Shown here: piece by piece, positions 1-7,031 of the stretch
How the letters are laid out: each line of letters begins with the position of its first letter
How positions within the stretch are numbered: the first letter of the stretch is position 1
NCBI GenBank assembly: GCA_030613375.1
Contig: JAUWMC010000006.1
Span: 1 to 38,060, forward strand
Reading direction: 5' to 3'
DNA length: 38,060 nt
Source: Microcaldota archaeon
GTDB taxonomy: Archaea; Micrarchaeota; Micrarchaeia; Anstonellales; Bilamarchaeaceae
Translations under genes and position numbers: made by a program
Notes under the pieces: generated by a model
Told to the model about the DNA's origin: nothing
The model's input: the letters and a program-made list of their open reading frames with translations, nothing else
Database searches by the model: none

Positions 1-219
1 TTCAAGGAAACAAAAAATGGATTTGATATTGGATCCGCGGTTATTTCCGCAGAATATGCTGACCTGAAAAAGAAGCTCATCCTTGTGTTCGATGGGGAGG
101 AGGACGTGAGGAGATTTATGAGTGCCCTCAAAGGAGTAGAGCGGGCCAGGCTTGAAGTAAAGAAGACCAACGACCTGTTGAAACTTGTCCCCATAGACCA
201 ACTGGAAGAGATTTTATGA
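1..219 (+). CDS. 3' end of an unrecognised gene (partial)
   Basis: An open frame runs from the window edge to TGA at 217-219 and gives 72 residues, so the N-terminus is missing. The fragment is charged, with alternating hydrophobic positions, and ends in PIDQLEEIL; it looks like the end of a small soluble domain. I do not recognise the family. Its stop overlaps the ATG of the next gene (ATGA at 216-219), so the two genes are probably translationally coupled and co-transcribed. Confidence 0.6.
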   Translation, partial: FKETKNGFDIGSAVISAEYADLKKKLILVFDGEEDVRRFMSALKGVERARLEVKKTNDLLKLVPIDQLEEIL

Positions 220-1373
220 TTAGGGAGATTTTCCTCCTCCTGCTTATTCTAGGTTTTTGCATTGCTTTAGAAGACCCTCCGGTTGAGGAAGTGGTGCAGC
301 ATAATCAAGGGTTAGGTGCAGAAAAACTAATGGGAAATGCAACTATCAATGTTAGTTTCGGGAGTTATGCTACAGGTGCAGGAGTAAGGATCATAACTGT
401 GCTTCCTGCTGTAGATAATCGCATCCCTCCGGATGCTGAAGGGGTTCTTTGGGGGTGGAACGAGGAATACGAAGATGAGATAAACATCAGTGAGTATACC
501 TGCTATATTTCCAATCGATCGCTGCAGGCAAACATGTATTTTGAATTCAGGAATGAAAACATGTCAGTGGGTCTTTCTGGAATAAATCCCATAATCAACA
601 TACCGTTTGATGTTGAGTTGCTGGAAACTGCAAATGGGACTGAGAATCTAACTGTCATCCTAGAGGGGAATTATTTTTATGCATATGAATGTCCAGTAGG
701 AGGTAATGGAACAGGGATAACTTATGAAAGCTCAATAAGCGTATATGACAGAAGTGAGTTCATAGTTGAACCTGGAAAAGCAAACTTCTTCCTTGTGCGG
801 CCCGTGATTGGAGAACAATGGTACCAAAATAATCATTTTGATACTCTTGTTTTTTCTAGAAAGAGCATATACAAATCAGAAATAAGCATGGATGGAAACG
901 AAACTGCGTATGCGCGTATCTATGATTTCAGCGTGCTTAAAGATCCAATGGGCGCCTGGCACATAATTGTAAATGAGACTCAGAATTTCAGCAATGCTAG
1001 TATGGAGAATTATGAGATTTCATATTGGGCCAATCCGGTAGTAAAAGAGGATAACCCTTTCTCGCACCTATACGAGGTAAACTATACCTATGACGGATGG
1101 GGGCCTCATTGGATGAACATCACTGTTACAGATTTCTTTTTGGGAGAACATACTTACGCACGGGAGATATTGAGCAGAAAAATTACCAGGCAGGGAGTAA
1201 GTGAAACCGGGGAGCCAGCAGGAAGCGAAGAGTACTACAGGCCAGGGGAACCCGAACTGGAGAAAACTGAAATAACGCACTACCTCCTCCCGTCAAACGA
1301 AATCATCATGGTATTCCTGGTAGCCTCTCTTTGGATGTTCTGGCACTATAGCAAAAGCGGGAAATCCAGGTAA
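216..1373 (+). CDS. Secreted, sequon-rich protein with C-terminal membrane anchor
   Basis: This is a 385-residue protein of unrecognised family. It begins with a signal-like hydrophobic segment (residues 5-18, FLLLLILGFCIAL) and ends with one membrane helix (about 361-377) followed by a short basic tail (HYSKSGKSR). That is the layout of a type I protein with a large extracellular part. The exposed part has at least eleven N-X-S/T sequons (for example NATINVS, NGTENLT, NFSNAS), which fits an N-glycosylated archaeal surface protein. The ATG overlaps the upstream stop by 4 nt. No catalytic motif is visible, so a structural or binding role on the cell surface is an inference. Confidence 0.75.
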   Translation: MIREIFLLLLILGFCIALEDPPVEEVVQHNQGLGAEKLMGNATINVSFGSYATGAGVRIITVLPAVDNRIPPDAEGVLWGWNEEYEDEINISEYTCYISNRSLQANMYFEFRNENMSVGLSGINPIINIPFDVELLETANGTENLTVILEGNYFYAYECPVGGNGTGITYESSISVYDRSEFIVEPGKANFFLVRPVIGEQWYQNNHFDTLVFSRKSIYKSEISMDGNETAYARIYDFSVLKDPMGAWHIIVNETQNFSNASMENYEISYWANPVVKEDNPFSHLYEVNYTYDGWGPHWMNITVTDFFLGEHTYAREILSRKITRQGVSETGEPAGSEEYYRPGEPELEKTEITHYLLPSNEIIMVFLVASLWMFWHYSKSGKSR

Positions 1374-1401
1374 TCTTTGCCTGTTGGGCTAATTAGAAAC
1401 A

Positions 1402-1410
1402 TGTGACATT
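1402..1410 (-). repeat. Right-end copy of the 9-bp element flank
   Basis: The - strand reads AATGTCACA, identical to the copy at 2714-2722. It lies three bases beyond the right-end hairpin. In IS200/IS605 elements the cleaved right end resembles the target motif, so this is the likely right boundary. Confidence 0.6.
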
Positions 1411-1412
1411 CT

Positions 1413-1432
1413 CCCCACCCTACAGGGTGAGG
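1413..1432 (-). other. Right-end hairpin of the IS element
   Basis: On the - strand CCTCACCCT pairs with AGGGTGGGG (nine pairs including one G-U) around a two-base loop. The tnpB stop TAG (1422-1420) lies in it. This is the subterminal hairpin bound by TnpA in IS200/IS605 elements and also the 3' part of the TnpB guide RNA. Confidence 0.75.
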
Positions 1433-2601
1433 CTTCCATCTTCGCAGACAGAGTTTCCTGATTCATCGGCAGAACTTACCCTTTCGGGCAGAGGACCACT
1501 CTCCACAGGCGTTTCTGGCCTAAATGGCCTAGCTTCCCGGCGCCCACCGGTAGCTCGTTTAAGTATGTTTTTGGCTGCATTAAAGTCTCTGTGCATAGAT
1601 GCCCCACAAGAACAATTATGCCATCTTTCTGCAAGCGTTTTCTTTCGTATTAAACCACAGCTGCTGCACTCCTGAGAAGTGTAGGCAGCATCTACAAGAA
1701 CCACTTCAGAACCAGCTTCCTCCGCTTTGTAATGAAGCATTCCTTTGAATTCTGCCCAGCTACAGTCCAATACATGTTTTGCAAGGAAACCTTTGCTTAA
1801 TCCGTGTACATTTAGATCTTCCATTGCAATTAAAAAATATGAATTTGCCAACTTCCTGCTGGCTTTGTGCAGAAAATCTCTTCTATCGTTGGTAACTTTT
1901 TCGTAAGCCCGTGCCACCCTTGATTTTGCTCTTTTCCTGTTTTTACTCCCTTTCTTTTTCTTTGAGAGCAGTTTCTGAGCCTGTTTAAGTTTGTTTTCTG
2001 ATTTCTTCAGGTGCCTTGGGTTCGCGATTACGGAATCATTGCTTAAATGTCCAAAATGCTCTATTCCGAGATCGATTCCTACCTTTGGACCTTTATTGCG
2101 TGTTGGCATCATTTCAACTTCAGAAGCAAATACTGCATACCACTTTCCTGACGGCATTTGTTTTATTGTGAGTGTTTTGGTTTTTCCTTTAACTTCTCTG
2201 TGTTTTTTAATTTGGATTTCTCCTATTTTTGAAAGTAAAAGTTGTCCATTTAGTTTGAATCCAAACTGTGGGTAAGTGAATGATTTCATTCGTTCTATTG
2301 GCTTGAACCTGGGAAAACCTGCTTTTCCTCCTTTTTTCTTTGTTGCAATCATTCCTTTCAGGGCTTTCGTGAGTTTGTCTGCTATGTTTTGGGCTACTTG
2401 TGAGAATATTTTGGTTTTCTTTTTTGTTAAGAGATAAAGTTGTTTCCTTGTTGGAAATCTCTTGGTTTTTTCGTAGTATTCTTTTGTGTGCTCCAGCAAG
2501 TAGTTCCATAGGTTTTTGCATTCGTAGAAATAATATTGGAGTTCTTTTTCTTGCTCTTTTGTTGGGTAAATTCGAAACTTCCAACTTCTTATGGCCATCA
2601 T
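1420..2601 (-). CDS. tnpB: TnpB RNA-guided nuclease (IS605 OrfB)
   Basis: TnpB is the RNA-guided DNA endonuclease of IS200/IS605 elements and the ancestor of Cas12. The 393-residue protein begins with the usual KFRIYPT segment and has an intact RuvC centre: Asp177 in GIDLG, Glu261 in AMEDLNVHG and Asp339 in HRDFNAAKN. A four-cysteine zinc ribbon (C312, C315, C330, C332) lies between the last two motifs. Nothing is broken, so it is probably active. I chose ATG 2601 because a TATA-like CTTTATAAAG (2624-2633) sits about 27 bp before it, which suggests a leaderless message; ATG 2598 is equally possible and an upstream TTG at 2610 is less likely. The tail after residue 350 is low complexity because it overlaps the guide-RNA region. 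Confidence 0.95.
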   Translation of the reverse strand: MMAIRSWKFRIYPTKEQEKELQYYFYECKNLWNYLLEHTKEYYEKTKRFPTRKQLYLLTKKKTKIFSQVAQNIADKLTKALKGMIATKKKGGKAGFPRFKPIERMKSFTYPQFGFKLNGQLLLSKIGEIQIKKHREVKGKTKTLTIKQMPSGKWYAVFASEVEMMPTRNKGPKVGIDLGIEHFGHLSNDSVIANPRHLKKSENKLKQAQKLLSKKKKGSKNRKRAKSRVARAYEKVTNDRRDFLHKASRKLANSYFLIAMEDLNVHGLSKGFLAKHVLDCSWAEFKGMLHYKAEEAGSEVVLVDAAYTSQECSSCGLIRKKTLAERWHNCSCGASMHRDFNAAKNILKRATGGRREARPFRPETPVESGPLPERVSSADESGNSVCEDGSLTL

Positions 2602-2623
2602 TGGTAACAAAGTGAATTAAGAA

Positions 2624-2633
2624 CTTTATAAAG
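2624..2633 (-). promoter_or_regulatory. TATA-like box for tnpB
   Basis: CTTTATAAAG lies about 27 bp upstream of the tnpB ATG on the - strand. It is inside the element, so tnpB carries its own promoter. Confidence 0.5.
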
Positions 2634-2647
2634 AAAAGGATGCGGTG

Positions 2648-2665
2648 TGTTTCCAGTGTTTCCAG
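2648..2665 (+). repeat. Tandem 9-bp repeat in element left end
   Basis: TGTTTCCAG is repeated twice in direct tandem between tnpB and the left-end hairpin. No function is evident. Confidence 0.5.
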
Positions 2666-2696
2666 TGACAATATACCAAAGGAAAGTTTCCATAGT

Positions 2697-2714
2697 AAGA
2701 ATAAGAGGATTCTT
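2697..2714 (-). other. Left-end hairpin of the IS element
   Basis: AAGAAT and ATTCTT form a perfect 6-bp stem with a 6-nt loop. It directly adjoins the 9-bp flank copy, the position of the TnpA-binding hairpin in IS200/IS605 left ends. Confidence 0.6.
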
Positions 2715-2722
2715 GTGACATT
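2714..2722 (-). repeat. Left-end copy of the 9-bp element flank (candidate target motif)
   Basis: The - strand reads AATGTCACA, matching 1402-1410. At the left end this sequence would be the target-adjacent motif that TnpA cuts beside and TnpB recognises. The following stretch to 2830 contains no gene that I can see. Confidence 0.55.
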
Positions 2723-2830
2723 ACTCAACTAACTCGTGTCCAATTCCCCTTCAGCTTTCCCCAGCTTGCCTGAAAAGCTATAACTCCATAGAGTTCATAG
2801 ATTTCTTGGTCACTAGGCATAAGCAAGGTA

Positions 2831-2839
2831 TTAAATATA
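2831..2839 (+). promoter_or_regulatory. Promoter (TATA) of the S19e-FtsY operon
   Basis: TTAAATATA is the best TATA-like box before the ribosomal operon. It would start transcription near 2860, leaving a leader of about 50 nt with a Shine-Dalgarno AGGTGA at 2900-2905, four bases before the S19e ATG. Confidence 0.5.
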
Positions 2840-2909
2840 CAAGTAATCTAAATATTGGAACCTAAGGTATCCAGCTTTTTATTGAAAAAGCAACAAAACA
2901 GGTGAAAAT

Positions 2910-3320
2910 ATGGTTAGGGTATATGATGCTGATGCAAATGCGCTTATAGCAAAAACGGCGGAGAAGCTCAAAAAAATGGGCATCCCAAAGCCGGATTTTG
3001 TGGGAATCGTGAAAAGCGGGTCACATGCTGATAGGCCTCCTCAAGACGAAGGCTTTTGGTATACAAGATGCGCTTCCCTCATGAGGCAGACCTACGTAAA
3101 TAGCAATGTAGGCGTGAATAGGATGAGGAGCCACTACGGCGGGAAGAAGAATAGGGGAGTGAGACCCGGGAAGCATGTTCCATCAGGAGGATCGACCATA
3201 AGAAAAGCATTCCAGGCGCTTGAAGAACTGGGCCTTATGGAAAAATGCTCCAAAGGAAGGAAACTCACCGCAAAGGGAATGTCTCTCTTAGACAAGACCG
3301 CGAGCGAACTCAACGGGTGA
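2910..3320 (+). CDS. rps19e: Ribosomal protein S19e
   Basis: S19e is a small-subunit protein shared by archaea and eukaryotes and absent from bacteria; it sits in the head of the 30S subunit and is needed for its maturation. The 136-residue protein matches the family throughout: YDADANALI near the start, the GFWYTRCASLMRQ core, SHYGGKKNRGVRPGKH, and the C-terminal winged-helix-like IRKAFQALEELGL segment. The length is typical. The ATG has a strong Shine-Dalgarno (AGGTGA) four bases upstream. It is the first gene of a ten-gene operon; its stop overlaps the GTG start of the PDCD5-like gene. Confidence 0.97.
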   Translation: MVRVYDADANALIAKTAEKLKKMGIPKPDFVGIVKSGSHADRPPQDEGFWYTRCASLMRQTYVNSNVGVNRMRSHYGGKKNRGVRPGKHVPSGGSTIRKAFQALEELGLMEKCSKGRKLTAKGMSLLDKTASELNG

Positions 3321-3601
3321 AGCCTTTGTCTGAAAGCCTCGAAGAGGCAAGAATGCAAGAGGCTGAAGAGAAAAAGAAAGATGGGCAGGTCAAGGGCCTG
3401 CTCCGGATAGCTCTCAGCGAAAATGCATATGAGCGGCTCATGAACGTGAAGCTGGCGAATTCGCAGCTTTATGCAATGACTGCAAATCAAGTGTTCAACC
3501 TTTACCAAAAAGCTGGAAGGAAGCTCTCGGAAAAAGAGCTGATTGCCATCCTAAAGGCAATAAAAGGAACCCAGCGGGAAACAAAAATAACATTCAAATA
3601 A
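3317..3601 (+). CDS. PDCD5-family DNA-binding protein
   Basis: This 94-residue protein belongs to the archaeal homologues of human PDCD5 (TFAR19), small helical nucleic-acid-binding proteins commonly encoded after S19e. It has an acidic/basic N-terminal helix (SLEEARMQEAEEKKKD) and the conserved core LLRIALSENAYERLMNVKLA, then QVFNLYQKAGRKLSEKELIAIL and a basic C-terminus (KGTQRETKITFK). I set the start at GTG 3317, which overlaps the S19e stop as GTGA; a longer reading from ATG 3245 lies inside S19e and adds residues unlike the family. No Shine-Dalgarno is present, so initiation probably depends on coupling. The in vivo role in archaea is not settled. Confidence 0.88.
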   Translation: MKPLSESLEEARMQEAEEKKKDGQVKGLLRIALSENAYERLMNVKLANSQLYAMTANQVFNLYQKAGRKLSEKELIAILKAIKGTQRETKITFK

Positions 3602-3611
3602 GGTGGTTTTA

Positions 3612-3776
3612 ATGAGCAAACACAAGAGCTCGGAAAAGAAAAAGAGACTTGGGAAGAAAACCAGGCAGAACAAGAGGATGCCTGTCTTTGTAACCGTAAG
3701 GACAAAGAGGAAGGTAATGTGGAACAACCAGAGCAGGAACTGGAGAACCGAAAAGATCGGATACATAAGTGATTAA
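3612..3776 (+). CDS. rpl39e: Ribosomal protein L39e
   Basis: L39e is a very small basic large-subunit protein that lines the peptide exit tunnel in archaea and eukaryotes. The frame ATG 3612 to TAA 3774 encodes 54 residues with the family core NKRMPVFVTVRTKRKV and the Trp-containing RNWRTEKI end. About a third of the residues are Lys or Arg. A Shine-Dalgarno AAGGTGG lies at 3600-3606, and only one base separates its stop from the L31e ATG. The pair L39e-L31e is a conserved archaeal neighbourhood. Confidence 0.95.
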   Translation: MSKHKSSEKKKRLGKKTRQNKRMPVFVTVRTKRKVMWNNQSRNWRTEKIGYISD

Positions 3777-3777
3777 C

Positions 3778-4314
3778 ATGGCAGATCTCGAGAGAATTTA
3801 TGTTATTCCGCTCAGGAAGGCTTATGATACTCCTCCCCGCACAAAGAGAAGCAGGAAGGCAGTAAAAATAGTCAGGAAATTTATCTCCAGACATATGAAA
3901 GCTGAAGAGACGGATGTTTCAATAAGCGAAGGAGTAAACAGCCTTATCTGGAAAAGGGGAATCCAAAAACCTCCTAGGAAAATCAAGGTAAAGGCAGTAA
4001 AGAGTGGAGATAGAGTTGTTGTTTCACTCCTAGATGAAAAGGTTGAGGAAAAGAAGCTTGAGACTCCTAAGGTGAAGAAGGAAGAAGCTCCAAAGGCGGA
4101 AGAAAAGAAAGTAGAAGAAAAGAAAGAAACGGCGCCTGAAGAGAAAAAGGTTGAGCCTGCTCCAGTAAAAGAAGAGCCTAAGAAAGAGGAGAAGCCTCCG
4201 GAGCCCAAAGAAGAAAAACCCGCTGAAAAAAAGGAGCCGGAAAAACCCGCTGAGGTTCCAAAGGAAGAGCCTAAGCCTGAGGTTAAAGCTGAGGCTCATA
4301 AAAAGAAGGAATAA
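3778..4314 (+). CDS. rpl31e: Ribosomal protein L31e with long K/E/P-rich tail
   Basis: L31e is a large-subunit protein near the exit tunnel rim, where chaperones and the signal recognition particle dock. Residues 1-90 match the family (LERIYVIPLRKAYDTPPRTKR, then VNSLIWKRGIQKPPRKIKVK). The family is normally about 80-100 residues, but this protein has 178. Residues 91-178 are a low-complexity tail of Lys, Glu and Pro with repeated EEKK, KEEP and EKPAE units. Part of that tail matches the FtsY linker encoded downstream, including KKVEPAPVKE at 123-132. The start is ATG 3778; an in-frame GTG at 3769 lies inside L39e and is less likely. The tail would lie on the ribosome surface near the tunnel exit. 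Confidence 0.95.
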   Translation: MADLERIYVIPLRKAYDTPPRTKRSRKAVKIVRKFISRHMKAEETDVSISEGVNSLIWKRGIQKPPRKIKVKAVKSGDRVVVSLLDEKVEEKKLETPKVKKEEAPKAEEKKVEEKKETAPEEKKVEPAPVKEEPKKEEKPPEPKEEKPAEKKEPEKPAEVPKEEPKPEVKAEAHKKKE

Positions 4315-4316
4315 CG

Positions 4317-4988
4317 ATGGCGTACCGAAGGGCCGCTTATTTCGGCAACCCGTTTATTGGGCTGTTTTTCTGCACGAACGGAAAGCATACTCTTTTCCCG
4401 ATAGATGCGAAAGATAGCCTGATGGAGACTGTGTGCTCAGGCCTGAAAACGAAAGGAATCAAGATTAATGTACAGGCATACAACCTAAACGGAATATATG
4501 TTGTGATGAACGATAATGGAATTGTGCTCCCTTCGCTTTCTTCGGATAGTGAAGTAAAGCTTCTGGAAAAGGAAACCGGACTTGCGGTTTATGTTTCCAA
4601 GGAAAAAATGAACGCACACGGGAACAATATCGCCCTGAATGATATGGGTGGGCTTGTAAATCCCTGTATAAACCAAAAGGAAAGGATTGAAATGGAAGAG
4701 TGTTTAGGGATTGAGCTCGTTCCTTTTAACGTTGCAGGGTTTACTGCAATGGGCTCGCTCTGCGTTGCAAACAACAAAGGGTTCATAACTCACTACTCTG
4801 CAACCGAAAGAGAACTTGCTGAGATGGGGGACATACTCAAGGTAAAGGGGCTTCCGGGATCTGTGAATACTGGAACCGGATTTGTGGGCATTGGCCTGCT
4901 TGCAACGGACAATGGGTACTTTGCAGGGGAAGCAACAAGCTCTTTTGAGCTTGGGAGAGTAGAGGAAGCACTTGGAATGATTGAATGA
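4317..4988 (+). CDS. eif6: Translation initiation factor aIF6
   Basis: aIF6 binds the 50S subunit and prevents premature joining with 30S; it acts in late subunit maturation and recycling. The 223-residue length is typical. The protein shows the pentein-repeat features of the family: NPFIGLFFCTNGKHTLFP near the start, GLVNPCINQKERIEMEECLGIE in the middle, and GFVGIGLLATDNGYFAGEATSSFELGRVEEALG at the end. It begins two bases after the L31e stop. The L31e-aIF6-LX order is conserved among archaea. Confidence 0.96.
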   Translation: MAYRRAAYFGNPFIGLFFCTNGKHTLFPIDAKDSLMETVCSGLKTKGIKINVQAYNLNGIYVVMNDNGIVLPSLSSDSEVKLLEKETGLAVYVSKEKMNAHGNNIALNDMGGLVNPCINQKERIEMEECLGIELVPFNVAGFTAMGSLCVANNKGFITHYSATERELAEMGDILKVKGLPGSVNTGTGFVGIGLLATDNGYFAGEATSSFELGRVEEALGMIE

Positions 4989-5003
4989 TTATAGGGTGAT
5001 GAA

Positions 5004-5180
5004 ATGAAGTTTAGGATAAGTGGAGAGATGAAGCTTGGTTCTGAAAAGAGGGCTTTTACAAAGGAAATTGAAGCAAAGACCGAAGCTCATGCAAAAGAGA
5101 TTGTTTACGCTCTTTTCGGAGCGCAGAATGGAATAAAGAGAACCAACGTTAAGATTGCTGAAATTGTCAAGGTGGCATAA
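5004..5180 (+). CDS. rplX: Ribosomal protein LX (L18Ae/L20e)
   Basis: LX is the archaeal counterpart of the N-terminal half of eukaryotic eL20 (L18Ae), a large-subunit protein. ATG 5004 to TAA 5178 encodes 58 residues with the family pattern: FRISGEMKLGSEKRAFTKEI, the HAKEIVYALFGAQNGIKRTNVKI helix and strand, and a short IVKVA end. An earlier ATG at 4999 stops after two codons. GGTGA at 4995-4999 can act as the ribosome-binding site. The stop overlaps the prefoldin start by one base (TAATG). Confidence 0.93.
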   Translation: MKFRISGEMKLGSEKRAFTKEIEAKTEAHAKEIVYALFGAQNGIKRTNVKIAEIVKVA

Positions 5181-5656
5181 TGGAACAGGAAGAGGTTCTT
5201 GCAAATGCAAGGCTTTACAGCCAGCAGAAGCAGGTTCTTGAAAGGGAATTGGAAAAGCTAATGGTTTCGCTTATGGAGCTAAACAGTTCTATCCTCACAA
5301 TAAAAGGGATGAAAGATGGCGAAGGGCTTGTGCCTATCGGAGGAGGGGCGTTTGTAAAGGCAACGCTTGAAGGAAAAAATGTGCTTATACCTATTGGTTC
5401 CGGGTATTCACAAGAGTATGACATTAAAGGAGCATCTGCAGAGGTTTCAAAAAGAATCGAGCTTACTGAAAAGGCAGTAAAAAGGATGAGAGACGAGCTG
5501 GAAAAAGTAGATAAGGAAATGATAAAGCTCGAAACTGAATTCAGAAAACTCCAGCAAGGGGGAGCTCTGAGTGTTCGGTCTCCTAAGAAAGAAGATTTCT
5601 GGTTTTGTAGAAAAGCTTTCGGGCAAAAAAGAGGAGAAGAAACCACCGGAGCCTAA
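5180..5656 (+). CDS. pfdA: Prefoldin alpha subunit
   Basis: The prefoldin alpha subunit joins beta subunits in a jellyfish-shaped hexamer that hands unfolded proteins to the thermosome. The 158 residues show an N-terminal coiled coil (about 1-48), a beta-hairpin region with GLVPIGGGAFVKATLEGKNVLIPIGSGY (about 50-80), and a second coiled coil (about 87-127). The family usually stops soon after the second coil. Here about 29 more residues, basic and without obvious structure, run through the first 86 bases of ftsY in another frame. That extension may be forced by the overlap rather than selected. Confidence 0.9.
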   Translation: MEQEEVLANARLYSQQKQVLERELEKLMVSLMELNSSILTIKGMKDGEGLVPIGGGAFVKATLEGKNVLIPIGSGYSQEYDIKGASAEVSKRIELTEKAVKRMRDELEKVDKEMIKLETEFRKLQQGGALSVRSPKKEDFWFCRKAFGQKRGEETTGA

Positions 5657-7031
5657 AGAGGAAAAGATTGTTGAGAAGAAGCCTGTTGAAAAAAAAGAGG
5701 CACCCAAGCCCAAAGAGAAGTCTCCTGAAAAAAAGAAAGTTCCTGAAAAACCTAAAGAGGCTCCAAAGAAAGAAGAGAAGCCCGAGATTAAACAGGAGAA
5801 AGAGAAAACACCTCCTAAAAAAGAAAAACCAACTCCTGAAGTAAAAAAGGTTGAACCTGCTCCAGTGAAAGAAGTACCTAAAAAGGGAAAAAGGGAGCCG
5901 GAAAAACCTAAAGAGATTCCAAAGGAAAAGCCAAAACCTCCTGAAAAACCCAAGGAGAAGAAAGGGTTGCTTGAGAGGATTCTTGGGTCTAAAAAAGAAG
6001 AGAAAATGCCTGAACCTGTTGTTAAAGAGATTCCAAAAGAAGTTGAGAAAGCGGAGCCCATAGTTGAAGAGAAAAAGCCCAAAGAAGTTGAACTTCCAAA
6101 AGAAGAGAAGGCAAAGGAGAGGGACGAAGAGCTCAAAAAGAAAGTAAAAAAAGGTCTTTTTGCAACAGTAACCGAAACTATTACCGGAGAAAGCGAGGTT
6201 AAAGAAGGGGAAGTTGTCGAACTCCTAGATGAACTGGAATTGGGGATGTTGGAAAGTGATGTAGCACTTTCTGTTGCTGAAGAAATAAAGGAGGAATTGA
6301 GAAAAAGGATTCTTGGAGCAAAAGTAAAGAGGGGGCAGACTGCAGTATTTGTAAAGGATAGCTTAAGGGACATCCTGCTGAATATGTTTAAGGAAACTCC
6401 AGGGTTTGAGTTCTCGGAAAGGATAATGGGGGGGGAGAAACCGTATAAGATTATGGTCGTGGGACCAAATGGAGCAGGAAAAACTACAACTATCGCGAAA
6501 ATAGTTACTCTTTTGCAGAAAAACGGGCACACTGTTTGCGTTGCAGCATCTGATACGTTCAGGGCAGCAGCGGTTGAGCAGCTTGTGTATCACGGAGAAA
6601 AATTGGGAATTAAAGTGATTCATGGAGCATATGGGGCAGATCCCGCATCAATTTCATTTGATGCTGTAAATTATGCAAAATCAAACAACCTAGATGTTGT
6701 GCTTATTGATACTGCCGGAAGGCAGGAAACAAACATAAACCTCCTAAATCAGCTCAAGAAAATGGATAGGGTAATCAAGCCGGACCTGAAGATATACGTA
6801 GGAGAAAGCATTGCAGGAAATGCGATGGTAGATCAGATTTCCAGATTTAATGGAGACATTGGGCTGGATGGAGTGATACTTACAAAGCTAGATTGTGACG
6901 CAAAGGGCGGAACAGTGATCTCAGTCTCAAGAGTTGCGAATCTTCCTATTCTGTATGTGGGAATAGGACAAGGGTATGAAGACATGAAGAAGTTCGTAGC
7001 TGAGGAGATTGTGGAGGAGATTCTTTCTTGA
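5571..7031 (+). CDS. ftsY: SRP receptor FtsY with long K/E/P linker
   Basis: FtsY is the membrane receptor for the signal recognition particle and completes its GTPase pair with SRP54. The C-terminal NG domain (about 185-486) carries G1 GPNGAGKT (298-305), DTFRAAA (328-334), DTAGR (380-384) and the guanine-specific TKLD (438-441). The N-terminus starts with an amphipathic basic segment (FGLLRKKISGFVEKLSG), a plausible lipid anchor, followed by about 160 residues of Lys/Glu/Pro repeats. A second FGLL-like segment (KGLLERILGS, 131-140) interrupts the linker. The GTG start lies 86 nt inside prefoldin. The linker contains KKVEPAPVKE, identical to the L31e tail. Confidence 0.96.
   Translation: MFGLLRKKISGFVEKLSGKKEEKKPPEPKEEKIVEKKPVEKKEAPKPKEKSPEKKKVPEKPKEAPKKEEKPEIKQEKEKTPPKKEKPTPEVKKVEPAPVKEVPKKGKREPEKPKEIPKEKPKPPEKPKEKKGLLERILGSKKEEKMPEPVVKEIPKEVEKAEPIVEEKKPKEVELPKEEKAKERDEELKKKVKKGLFATVTETITGESEVKEGEVVELLDELELGMLESDVALSVAEEIKEELRKRILGAKVKRGQTAVFVKDSLRDILLNMFKETPGFEFSERIMGGEKPYKIMVVGPNGAGKTTTIAKIVTLLQKNGHTVCVAASDTFRAAAVEQLVYHGEKLGIKVIHGAYGADPASISFDAVNYAKSNNLDVVLIDTAGRQETNINLLNQLKKMDRVIKPDLKIYVGESIAGNAMVDQISRFNGDIGLDGVILTKLDCDAKGGTVISVSRVANLPILYVGIGQGYEDMKKFVAEEIVEEILS

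Larger units (their letters stand above)
1402..1560 (-). ncRNA. Probable omega (reRNA) guide RNA of TnpB
   Basis: In characterised TnpB systems the guide RNA is made from the 3' end of tnpB and the right end of the element, and its guide is the flanking DNA. Here the last ~45 codons of tnpB (low-complexity tail after the zinc ribbon and final RuvC aspartate) plus the 1413-1432 hairpin occupy that place. The guide would then be read from + strand positions below 1402, inside the intergenic DNA and the 3' end of the surface-protein gene. The 5' limit given is a guess; only the position and hairpin are seen. Confidence 0.4.
1402..2722 (-). mobile_element. IS200/IS605-family (tnpB-only) insertion element
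   Basis: The element contains one gene, tnpB, on the - strand and no Y1 transposase tnpA. Its ends can be proposed from sequence. The 9-mer AATGTCACA (- strand) occurs outside both ends, at 2722-2714 and 1410-1402. The left end carries a hairpin directly beside it (2697-2714, stem AAGAAT/ATTCTT). The right end carries the hairpin typical of this family at 1413-1432, overlapping the tnpB stop. This is the arrangement expected for single-strand transposition beside a short target motif. Without tnpA it would need a partner elsewhere to move. The exact boundaries within the repeats are uncertain by a few bases. Confidence 0.8.

Noticed and set aside
5447-6532. 361-residue - strand ORF opposite ftsY
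   Set aside because: It is rich in Ser, Phe and Gly because it is the complement of Lys/Glu/Pro codons in the FtsY linker; a coding shadow.
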